From Miscanthus floridulus (taxonomy: Eukaryota; Streptophyta; Magnoliopsida; Poales; Poaceae): a DNA stretch of 64,000 nucleotides. A program made the translations under genes and the position numbers. Where the stretch lies: positions 53,503,633 to 53,567,632 of the forward strand of contig NC_089584.1 in NCBI RefSeq assembly GCF_019320115.1, read 5' to 3'. This document shows, piece after piece, positions 56,448 through 64,000 of this stretch. The notes below the pieces were generated by a model. That model saw only the letters and a program-made list of their open reading frames with translations. It was not told where the DNA came from and made no database searches. Within the stretch, counting starts at the first letter, position 1. The number at the start of each line of letters is the position of its first letter.

Positions 56448-57265
56448 TGTTGACACCGTTTTTTTGTACGTGATAATGATCGGAGTGGACTAATCGGCGA
56501 GGGGAAGGTTACTGTGTACTTTGATAGCCGATGAAAGCCAGCTTGTAAAGATGGTTGCCGATAGCTGGTGATGGTCAGTGGAAAGGTTGGTTTAGACTCG
56601 GGCGTTGCCGATGAGGTTGGAGGTGTTATTGTCGATGCCGATGAAGGGAGGTTTGAAGACTACTGCCGATGCAACAGTGAGTATGACGATGAGGGAAGGC
56701 TTGAAGACTACTACCGATGAAACAGGGGATATGCCGATGGGAAGGAAGATGGCGAGATTTTCATCGTAATTAAGGCGGACAGGGAAATAGATAGGAGTTG
56801 ATTTCCTTTTCTATATTTGTTAGAGTATGGTTCATGTAAGAGTCATGTGTTTCCTTAGATATGGGCTTAGTGTCCTAGTTGTGTTTGGTTGTGTCTCTTT
56901 AGATCAGGGTATAAATATGGAGTGAGGGGCAATGTAAGAAAATATAGATCAATCAATATCAAAACCAATTTTTACTCCTATTTGCATCTACTTACTTTTC
57001 GGCGACTTCATCAATTTGCATATTTTTCCTTTTTTACGAGTTCTCATTGATTCGGCGAGTTGCATCGTTTCAGTGCGACCTTTGGCGATTCTCGAGTTCC
57101 GCGTGAGCACCTCTTGGCCGTGACTTCCGAGCGTATCGCTGTTGTCAGGACCAAAGTGTTCGTATCTTCATCCTTGTCGATTAGCAGGTCAAATCGACTG
57201 GCACGCTTTGGATATCGATTCGGGTATTAGCCCTTTGTGTTTGCAGATCCACTTTTGCATCAACA
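56448..57265 (+). repeat. 5' LTR of the Tat-like element (818 bp)
   Basis: Starts TGTTGACACCG and ends GCATCAACA; TGTTGA/TCAACA is a perfect terminal inverted repeat. A TATAAATA box lies at about 56910-56917. Six exact GCCGAT words occur in the first ~310 bp. Confidence 0.88.
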
Positions 57266-57272
57266 CATCTTT

Positions 57273-57290
57273 TGGCACGCCCGGTGGGAC
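57273..57290 (+). promoter_or_regulatory. Primer-binding site of the Tat-like element
   Basis: TGGCACGCCCGGTGGGAC follows the LTR end by 7 bp. It has the CCA-complement TGG start expected of a tRNA 3'-end complement; I do not name the tRNA. Confidence 0.75.
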
Positions 57291-57302
57291 CAATCAATCA
57301 AT

Positions 57303-60300
57303 ATGTTCAATCCCGAGATCGATTCAGGGAACATTATCGCAGTATCAGAAGAAGATCTCAAGGAAGAACAGAGGCAGGCTATGGAAAAGGCTGTAGAAGA
57401 ATACAAGCAGCTTTGTCTAAGATCGTTTAGCTTGAACAAGAGTGGACAAGTCATCCAGAAGCAAGATTTGCCGTTGCCTCGGCAGGTTACCTTTGACTCC
57501 AATCCTGGTAAACTTCAAGAGATGGTTAATTCTGCAGTAAATCATGCTTTGATTAATCATTCCAATGTGCTGTCCAATACTGTTCATAATGCTGTGGTTC
57601 GAACTCTCAAAGAAGGACAAGAGGCACCACATTACGTTGGGCCTGCCTATCATCAACCAGAGCCGGCATCTGTCAAAACTCCATCGGCTCCTTCGGCCGT
57701 TGTGGGTACAGAAGTTACTTCCCCTCCAGTATTGGCAGGCTCACCTAATATTCAATCTACACCGATACGATCAGATCAGGTACTACCAGGAGGGCGAGTT
57801 CAGCTTAATACAGATCTATCGGCATCAGCTATGTCAGGCCCTGTGTCTCAGAATAGCCAGATTCCTACTAATTGGTGGGGATATGGCATGCCTCCGGAGT
57901 CATCTGCTTTCAATCCTAGATTACCTCAAGTGTTTGATGCAGTAGGAAAAGCTCCTATACCATCGGCCGTTTCGCCGATGGCTCAAGTGCCTCAATATGC
58001 CGCAACTACTTCTGTGCAACCAACTCCAGGAGGTTTCCAGATGCCTATGGTTCAAACATTCAATTCAAGTCCATCGGCGAGCTTACTGCCGATGCAGCAG
58101 AAAACCCCTGCTATGAGTCAAACTGGGGTTCAGTTCATGCCTCAAACCGGTTATAATTATCCAACAATATCAGCAAATTACCAGCCATCGGTAAGTTTTG
58201 TACCGATGAGTTCTAATAACGATTGGTCAGGACAGTTACCTGTTCAACATACAGTTCAGCGAAATCAGCAGGTTGCAGGGATTCAACAAGGTCATATGCA
58301 AGCTGGTTTCCAGAATCAAGCATCGGCAGCTCAGCCAATGAATCCTTTCCAACAGGCTAATGGACCACAAGTAACGGCAAATATGCCGATTGCTGGAGAT
58401 CGTGGGCCACAAAGATATGTGGAGGGATGTCAGCAGGCACCTCCTGTAGAAATTCAACCAGTTCGTCAGCAGGAGGCTGATGCTTTTTGGGCCGATAAGA
58501 TAGCAGAAATTATGAAGGATCAGTTTGGGATAAAGCCCAAGGTCAATACTTATTCTTATCGGACTCCATACCCTCTTGCATACGATTTAATTCCTCTCCC
58601 AAATCGGTACAAGGTACCAGATTTCACTAAATTCTCTGGACAAGATGATACATCAACAATGGAACATGTCAATCGCTTCATTATTCAATGTGGAGAGGCA
58701 GCTAACAGAGATGAATTAAGAGTTCGATTATTTTCATCATCTTTGTCTGGATCAGCATTTACATGGTTCATTTCATTACCACCAAATTCTATTATTACTT
58801 GGGTTGATCTAGAAAAACAATTCCATAAGTATTTCTTTGCTGGAATCCATGAAAAGAAGCTTACCGATTTAGTAAAATTGAGACAGCGTAATGATGAATC
58901 GGTAGAAAGCTTTGTACAAAGGCTACGAGATGTAAAAAATAAGTGCTACAGCCTGGTGCTGGATGATCGGCAGCTTGCCGATCTGGCTTTCCAAGGGTTA
59001 TTGCCACATCTTAAAGACAGATATGCTTCTCAGGAGTTTGAAAGCCTCAGTCATCTTGTGCAAAGGATCTCTGATCAAGATACTAGGGTTTTTGAACCTA
59101 AAAAGAATTGGAGTAAAAAGGTATCATTTGTTGAAGAAGTAGGAGATTCTGACTCTGATGAAGAACCAGTTATCGGCTTAGCTGAGTGGGTTAAGAATAA
59201 AAAGCCGATATCATGTCCCTTTGGTCAAAAAGAGCCAGAAAGGTTTACCTTTGATATCACCAAGGCCGATAAAATATTTGATCTTCTGCTTCAAGAGGGC
59301 CAAATTAAGCTGTCACCTAATCATGTGATCCCATCGGCAGAAGAGCTGAAGAAGATCTTGTACTGCAAATGGCACAATGCAACTTCACACAGTACAAACG
59401 AGTGCAAGGTATTCAGGCAACAGTTACAATCGGCTATTGAATCTGGGAGAATTAAGTTTGGTACTTCCAAGGCCCAGAAGCCGATGAAAATTGATCAACA
59501 CCCTTTTCCAGCAAATATGTTGGATGCCAAAGGAAAGACCAAGGTATTGACGTCAGAGGCTGCTGAGAAAAACGCGTCAGTGGACCCCCAACATCGGATA
59601 ACTACCGATGATGCAAAAAGTAAGGGTTTGCTAGGAGAAAGCAGTAGTTCCAAAAATCCTCCTCGACCTAGCATTGTGATTACTCATCAAAGGCAGCAGG
59701 AGGGTTGGCGTCAACGTAATGACCAATATCGACAACAGCAAGAAGTGAGACGTCAGGAAGAATGGAATCGACATAAAGATCATTGGAGATGTCCGTTTTT
59801 CATCCATTGCTGGGAAGAAGGTATTAAATTGCCAACTGTTGAAAATTGCCCTGAGTGTAATGGTTATTACGGGGTCAATCGCTCAGAAAGGAGGTTTCAA
59901 CTTGGTAATCAGGGATTGTCTATCAATGAGCCGATCAGAGGCAGAGCATCAGTGCATGATCGGCTGGGGGGCAGACTTAGTGTACATGAGAGGCTTGGTA
60001 AACGCGCTGGATATTTTCCAAGGAATCAAGAGGAGCTTGAGGAGATGGCAAACGCAAGAGTTCCCGATGAGGAAATATTCTACAGGGACCCTAATATACG
60101 TCGTGTAGAACCAACTAGGACTTGTTATCAGCCGGTTTGGAAAACCAAGTTTCCTCGATGGTGCCCAGAGGGTCTGACAAAGACGCAGAGAAGGAGGATG
60201 CAACGTGAGCGTCAGGAGGATTTATACCAAGAAGAAAATTCCTCCAATGAAAGGCCCGGTCATCAGCAGTGGCAGGTAAAACACAAAAATAAGGGTCCAT

Positions 60301-60980
60301 CGGCAGATGTTAATATGGTATTCATGTTGCCGATGGAGTTTTTGGCACTATCTGATAATGAGGAAGAAGTTGTTCTCTCTGATCAAGTAGCTCAGTTAAC
60401 ACTAGATCCAATGATGGCTGTTTTTGAGAAACCTACCGATGACGAGAGACAGCATCTTAAGGCTTTATTTGTGAAGGGCAGAGTTGATGGGCAGCCTGTG
60501 TCTAAGGTACTTATTGATGGAGGGGCTGCGATTAATATTATGCCTTACGTGATGTATCGGAAACTTGGTAAGGGAGATCAAGACTTGACCAAAACCGATA
60601 TGATGTTGAAAGATTTTGAAGGCAATGTGTCACCGGCTAAAGGGGCAGTGTGCGTTGAATTGACCATCGGCAGCAAAACCTTGCCAACGACGTTCTTTGT
60701 TATCAACGGCAAGGGTGCATATAATCTGCTTCTAGGGAGGGATTGGATTCATGCTAATTGTTGTGTTCCTTCTACAATGCATCAATGCCTCGTACAGTGG
60801 ATTGGGGATAAGATTGAGGTCGTCCCTGGTGATTCTTCTTATATCATCGCATCGGCAGAATCAGATACTTATGAGCGAACTAAATGCATATCAGGAGAAG
60901 CTTGGGAAAAAGAGTTCCTTAGAGTTGCTGATTATGAAATTCCACCGATCCAAGCAGTCGGTTCTGAAGAAGAGTTTTAA
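57303..60980 (+). CDS. Gag-protease polyprotein of the Tat-like element (1,225 aa)
   Basis: The start at 57303 (MFNPEIDSGN) is the first ATG after the primer site. Residues ~60-400 are a Pro/Gln/Ser-rich low-complexity region. The gag core is at ~470-580 (RVRLFSSSLSGSAFTWF, FHKYFFAGIHEKKLTDLVKL, FVQRLRDVKNKCY). The zinc-knuckle variant CKWHNATSHSTNEC (CX2HX4HX4C) is near 686. A basic Arg/Gln-rich region follows with a second CPFFIHC...CPEC cluster. Aspartic protease: LIDGGAAINIMP with catalytic Asp near 1072, then NLLLGRDWIHANCC. It ends GSEEEF then TAA at 60978-60980, caused by one T fewer than the second copy (62990 region). The frame is otherwise intact. The TAA overlaps an ATG (TAATG) that opens the RT frame. 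Confidence 0.9.
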   Translation: MFNPEIDSGNIIAVSEEDLKEEQRQAMEKAVEEYKQLCLRSFSLNKSGQVIQKQDLPLPRQVTFDSNPGKLQEMVNSAVNHALINHSNVLSNTVHNAVVRTLKEGQEAPHYVGPAYHQPEPASVKTPSAPSAVVGTEVTSPPVLAGSPNIQSTPIRSDQVLPGGRVQLNTDLSASAMSGPVSQNSQIPTNWWGYGMPPESSAFNPRLPQVFDAVGKAPIPSAVSPMAQVPQYAATTSVQPTPGGFQMPMVQTFNSSPSASLLPMQQKTPAMSQTGVQFMPQTGYNYPTISANYQPSVSFVPMSSNNDWSGQLPVQHTVQRNQQVAGIQQGHMQAGFQNQASAAQPMNPFQQANGPQVTANMPIAGDRGPQRYVEGCQQAPPVEIQPVRQQEADAFWADKIAEIMKDQFGIKPKVNTYSYRTPYPLAYDLIPLPNRYKVPDFTKFSGQDDTSTMEHVNRFIIQCGEAANRDELRVRLFSSSLSGSAFTWFISLPPNSIITWVDLEKQFHKYFFAGIHEKKLTDLVKLRQRNDESVESFVQRLRDVKNKCYSLVLDDRQLADLAFQGLLPHLKDRYASQEFESLSHLVQRISDQDTRVFEPKKNWSKKVSFVEEVGDSDSDEEPVIGLAEWVKNKKPISCPFGQKEPERFTFDITKADKIFDLLLQEGQIKLSPNHVIPSAEELKKILYCKWHNATSHSTNECKVFRQQLQSAIESGRIKFGTSKAQKPMKIDQHPFPANMLDAKGKTKVLTSEAAEKNASVDPQHRITTDDAKSKGLLGESSSSKNPPRPSIVITHQRQQEGWRQRNDQYRQQQEVRRQEEWNRHKDHWRCPFFIHCWEEGIKLPTVENCPECNGYYGVNRSERRFQLGNQGLSINEPIRGRASVHDRLGGRLSVHERLGKRAGYFPRNQEELEEMANARVPDEEIFYRDPNIRRVEPTRTCYQPVWKTKFPRWCPEGLTKTQRRRMQRERQEDLYQEENSSNERPGHQQWQVKHKNKGPSADVNMVFMLPMEFLALSDNEEEVVLSDQVAQLTLDPMMAVFEKPTDDERQHLKALFVKGRVDGQPVSKVLIDGGAAINIMPYVMYRKLGKGDQDLTKTDMMLKDFEGNVSPAKGAVCVELTIGSKTLPTTFFVINGKGAYNLLLGRDWIHANCCVPSTMHQCLVQWIGDKIEVVPGDSSYIIASAESDTYERTKCISGEAWEKEFLRVADYEIPPIQAVGSEEEF

Positions 60981-63900
60981 TGGATAGGTTTGCCGATAAT
61001 GGAAAATTAGGTCAAGGGTTCACATCGGCAGATGATTTAGTAGAAGTAGATATTGGTGATGGCGATAGGTCAAGACCTACTTTTATTAGTGCTACGTTAG
61101 ATTCCAAGTGTAAGCAGCGAATAACAGATTTGTTAAAAGAGTATAAAGATTGTTTTGCTTGGGATTATACTGAGATGCCTGGATTAGACCGATCGATAGT
61201 TGAACATCGGTTACCTATCAAATCTGGATTTCAGCCACATCAGCAGCCAGCGCGCCGATGCAACCCTAATGTACTTCCTGACATTAAGGCCAAAATAACT
61301 AAATTAATTGAAGCAAAGTTTATTCGGCAATGTCGATACGCAGAGTGGATCTCTAATGTGGTTCCTGTTTATAAGAAAAATGGAAAACTTCGTGTCTGTA
61401 TTGATTTCAGGAATCTCAACAAAGCCACACCGATGGATGGCTATCCAATGCCGATTGCTGATTTGTTGATTGATGCTGCGGCTGGACATCAAATTATCAG
61501 CTTCATGGATGGTAATGCAGGTTACAATCAAATATTCATGGCTGAAGAAGATATTCCCAAGACTGCTTTCAGATGTCTAGGTCATGTGGGGTTGTTCGAG
61601 TGGATAGTCATGACGTTTGGTTTGAAAAATGCCGGTGCTACTTATCAAAGAGCTATGAACTTTATTTTTCATGAATACATCGGCACATTAGTGGAGATCT
61701 ACATTGATGATGTAGTGATTAAGTCTGGAGATATCACAGCACATTTAGCCGATCTGCGAAAGATACTGGAGTGCACAAGGAAGCATGGATTGAAGATGAA
61801 TCCTAATAAATGTGCATTTGGTGTATCGGCAGGACAATTCTTGGGTTTTATGGTGCATCAGCGGGGCATTGAAATCAGTAGGAAGTCTATTGATGCAATT
61901 AACAAGGTGATTGCTCCTGCCAATAAGACTGAATTGCAATCTTTGATCGGTAAGATTAATTTCATTAGAAGATTCATATCTAATCTGTCGGGTAAGATCA
62001 AGGCTTTCAGTAAACGCGCTGGATATTTTCCAAGGAATCAAGAGGAGCTTGAGGAGATGGCAAACGCAAGAGTTCCCGATGAGGAAATATTCTACAGGGA
62101 CCCTAATATACGTCGTGTAGAACCAACTAGGACTTGTTATCAGCCGGTTTGGAAAACCAAGTTTCCTTGGTGGTGCCCAGAGGGTCTGACAAAGACGCAG
62201 AGAAGGAGGATGCAACGTGAGCGTCAGGAGGATTTATACCAAGAGGAAAATTCCTCCAATGAAAGGCCCGGTCATCAGCAGTGGCAGGTAAAACACAAAA
62301 ATAAGGGTCCATCGGCAGATGTTAATATGGTATTCATGTTGCCGATGGAGTTTTTGGCACTATCTGATAATGAGGAAGAAGTTGTTCTCTCTGATCAAGT
62401 AGCTCAGTTAACACTAGATCCAATGATGGCTGTTTTTGAGAAACCTACCAATGACGAGAGACAGCATCTTAAGGCTTTATTTGTGAAGGGCAGAGTTGAT
62501 GGGCAGCCTGTGTTTAAGGTACTTATTGATGGAGGGGCTGCGATTAATATTATGCCTTACGTGATGTATCGGAAACTTGGTAAGGGAGATCAAGACTTGA
62601 CCAAAACCGATATGATGTTGAAAGATTTTGAAGGCAATGTGTCACCGGCTAAAGGGGCGGTGTGCGTTGAATTGACCATCGGCAGCAAAACCTTGCCAAC
62701 GACGTTCTTTGTTATCAACGGCAAGGGTACATATAATCTGCTTCTAGGGAGGGATTGGATTCATGCTAATTGTTGTGTTCCTTCTACAATGCATCAATGC
62801 CTCGTACAGTGGATTGGGGATAAGATTGAGGTCGTCCCTGGTGATTCTTCTTATATCATCGCATCGGCAGAATCAGATACTTATGAGCGAACTAAATGCA
62901 TATCAGGAGAAGCTTGGGAAAAAGAGTTCCTTAGAGTTGCTGATTATGAAATTCCACCGATCCAAGCAGTCGGTTCTGAAGAAGAGTTTTTAATGGATAG
63001 GTTTGCCGATAATGGAAAATTAGGTCAAGGGTTCACATCGGCAGATGATTTAGTAGAAGTAGATATTGGTGATGGCGATAGGTCAAGACCTACTTTTATT
63101 AGTGCTAAGTTAGATTCCAAGTGTAAGCAGCGAATAACAGATTTGTTAAAAGAATATAAAGATTGTTTTGCTTGGGATTATACTGAGATGCCTGGATTAG
63201 ACCGATCGATAGTTGAACATCGGTTACCTATCAAATCTAGATTTCAGCCACATCAGCAGCCAGCGCGCCAATGCAACCCTAATGTACTTCCTGACATTAA
63301 GGCCGAAATAACTAAATTAATTGAAGCAAAGTTTATTCGGCAATGTCGATACGCAGAGTGGATCTCTAATGTGGTTCCTGTTTATAAGAAAAATGGAAAA
63401 CTTCGTGTCTGTATTGATTTCAGGAATCTCAACAAAGCCACACCGATGGATGGCTATCCAATGCCGATTGCTGATTTGTTGATTGATGCTGCGGCTGGAC
63501 ATCAAATTATCAGCTTCATGGATGGTAATGCAGGTTACAATCAAATATTCATGGCTGAAGAAGATATTCCCAAGACTGCTTTCAGATGTCCAGGTCATGT
63601 GGGGTTGTTCGAGTGGATAGTCATGACGTTTGGTTTGAAAAATGCCGGTGCTACTTATCAAAGAGCTATGAACTTTATTTTTCATGAATACATCGGCACA
63701 TTAGTGGAGATCTACATTGATGATGTAGTGATTAAGTCTGGAGATATCACAGCACATTTAGACGATCTGCGAAAGATACTGGAGTGCACAAGGAAGCATG
63801 GATTGAAGATGAATCCTAATAAATGTGCATTTGGTGTATCGGCAGGACAATTCTTGGGTTTTATGGTGCATCAGCGGGGCATTGAAATCAGTAGGAAGTC

Positions 63901-64000
63901 TATTGATGCAATTAACAAGGTGATTGCTCCTGCCAATAAGACTGAATTGCAATCTTTGATCGGTAAGATTAATTTCATTAGAAGATTCATATCTAATCTG
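59999..64000 (+). repeat. 2-kb tandem duplication inside the Tat-like element
   Basis: 59999-62010 recurs as 62011-64000, with the window ending about 22 bp short of the full second unit. The offset is 2012 bp; with the T missing at ~60977 restored the unit is 2013 bp. I count about 14 substitutions and that one indel over 1,990 aligned bases. Both breakpoints lie next to AGGCTT (59991-59996 and 62001-62006). Confidence 0.93.
60980..64000 (+). CDS. In-frame RT followed by second gag-end, protease and RT (open to window edge)
   Basis: From ATG 60980 the frame reads without a stop to 64000 (1,007 codons, incomplete). First RT: WISNVVPVYKKNGKLRVCID, NAGYNQIFMAEEDIPKTAFR, MTFGLKNAGATYQRAMN, catalytic YIDDVVIKS, KINFIRRFISNLSGKIKAFS. 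At 62010/62011 it passes directly into KRAGYFPRNQEELEE, the Gag segment first seen at 60000. It then repeats the protease (LIDGGAAINIMP) and a second RT, again with YIDDV. The normal continuation after KAFS would be RNase H, which is not seen. Whether a functional product is made is unknown; the open frame shows no decay. Confidence 0.8.
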   Translation, partial: MDRFADNGKLGQGFTSADDLVEVDIGDGDRSRPTFISATLDSKCKQRITDLLKEYKDCFAWDYTEMPGLDRSIVEHRLPIKSGFQPHQQPARRCNPNVLPDIKAKITKLIEAKFIRQCRYAEWISNVVPVYKKNGKLRVCIDFRNLNKATPMDGYPMPIADLLIDAAAGHQIISFMDGNAGYNQIFMAEEDIPKTAFRCLGHVGLFEWIVMTFGLKNAGATYQRAMNFIFHEYIGTLVEIYIDDVVIKSGDITAHLADLRKILECTRKHGLKMNPNKCAFGVSAGQFLGFMVHQRGIEISRKSIDAINKVIAPANKTELQSLIGKINFIRRFISNLSGKIKAFSKRAGYFPRNQEELEEMANARVPDEEIFYRDPNIRRVEPTRTCYQPVWKTKFPWWCPEGLTKTQRRRMQRERQEDLYQEENSSNERPGHQQWQVKHKNKGPSADVNMVFMLPMEFLALSDNEEEVVLSDQVAQLTLDPMMAVFEKPTNDERQHLKALFVKGRVDGQPVFKVLIDGGAAINIMPYVMYRKLGKGDQDLTKTDMMLKDFEGNVSPAKGAVCVELTIGSKTLPTTFFVINGKGTYNLLLGRDWIHANCCVPSTMHQCLVQWIGDKIEVVPGDSSYIIASAESDTYERTKCISGEAWEKEFLRVADYEIPPIQAVGSEEEFLMDRFADNGKLGQGFTSADDLVEVDIGDGDRSRPTFISAKLDSKCKQRITDLLKEYKDCFAWDYTEMPGLDRSIVEHRLPIKSRFQPHQQPARQCNPNVLPDIKAEITKLIEAKFIRQCRYAEWISNVVPVYKKNGKLRVCIDFRNLNKATPMDGYPMPIADLLIDAAAGHQIISFMDGNAGYNQIFMAEEDIPKTAFRCPGHVGLFEWIVMTFGLKNAGATYQRAMNFIFHEYIGTLVEIYIDDVVIKSGDITAHLDDLRKILECTRKHGLKMNPNKCAFGVSAGQFLGFMVHQRGIEISRKSIDAINKVIAPANKTELQSLIGKINFIRRFISNL

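Larger units (their letters stand above)
56448..64000 (+). mobile_element. Tat-like Ty3/gypsy retrotransposon (5' part, runs off window)
   Basis: 5' LTR 56448-57265, primer site, gag-protease frame and two tandem RT regions. Gene order protease-RT, the DGGAA protease motif and the long gag with CKWHN...SH...EC knuckle resemble the grass Tat lineage. RNase H, integrase and 3' LTR lie beyond the window. It inserted into the Tekay-like element at 56447/56448. Confidence 0.9.

Noticed and set aside
1..64000. CRISPR arrays, operons, phage, tRNA or rRNA genes
   Set aside because: None seen. The only regular repeats are transposon-derived or microsatellites, and the gene structure is eukaryotic.

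Overview
This is nuclear DNA of a grass, most likely an Andropogoneae-type species (sorghum, sugarcane or Miscanthus relatives). The evidence is a plant gene with introns and nested Ty1/copia, Ty3/gypsy, CACTA, LINE, SINE and MITE sequences of the kinds found in grasses. There is no bacterial, organellar, CRISPR, rRNA or tRNA gene content. Nearly all of the window is transposable elements in layers. Only two stretches look like host genes: a four-exon beta-expansin gene (29417-30693, one apparent 1-bp frameshift) and a broken fragment of an MSI1/RBBP4-like WD40 gene (36939-39045).

Layout, left to right. 1-2415: an LTR-like repeat (family R1, minus) and the 5' end of a minus-strand Ty3/gypsy element with LTR, primer-binding site (PBS) and gag start. 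2927-20419: a deleted Ty1/copia element with ~124-bp LTRs. A 7.66-kb chromovirus-type Ty3/gypsy element (3400-11063, target-site duplication CCTCT) inserted into it. A 7.8-kb unit covering most of the gypsy element plus copia flank was then duplicated head to tail (3973-11806 and 11807-19620). 20420-29350: mostly anonymous DNA with a GA microsatellite, two more R1 copies, a Stowaway-like MITE, a LINE 3' end and a SINE with an 18-bp target-site duplication. 29353-39045: the two host loci with several MITEs and another R1 copy.

39794-64000 is a nested stack. A CACTA transposon end (39794-41967) is abutted by a minus-strand Tekay/Del-like gypsy element (41968-56447, RT deleted). The Tekay LTR was split by a 10-kb SIRE/Maximus-like copia element (44000-53959, minus). 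The Tekay gag end is cut off by the 5' LTR of a plus-strand Tat-like gypsy element (56448 to beyond the window).

The most unusual structure is in the Tat-like element. A segment spanning the end of gag, protease and reverse transcriptase is tandemly repeated. After allowing for one lost T, the repeat unit is 2,013 bp (671 codons), so the reverse transcriptase runs in frame into a second gag-end/protease/reverse-transcriptase. This frame is open from 60980 to the window edge. The same element carries a very dense GCCGAT/ATCGGC motif through LTR and coding sequence. All coordinates and comparisons were made by eye.
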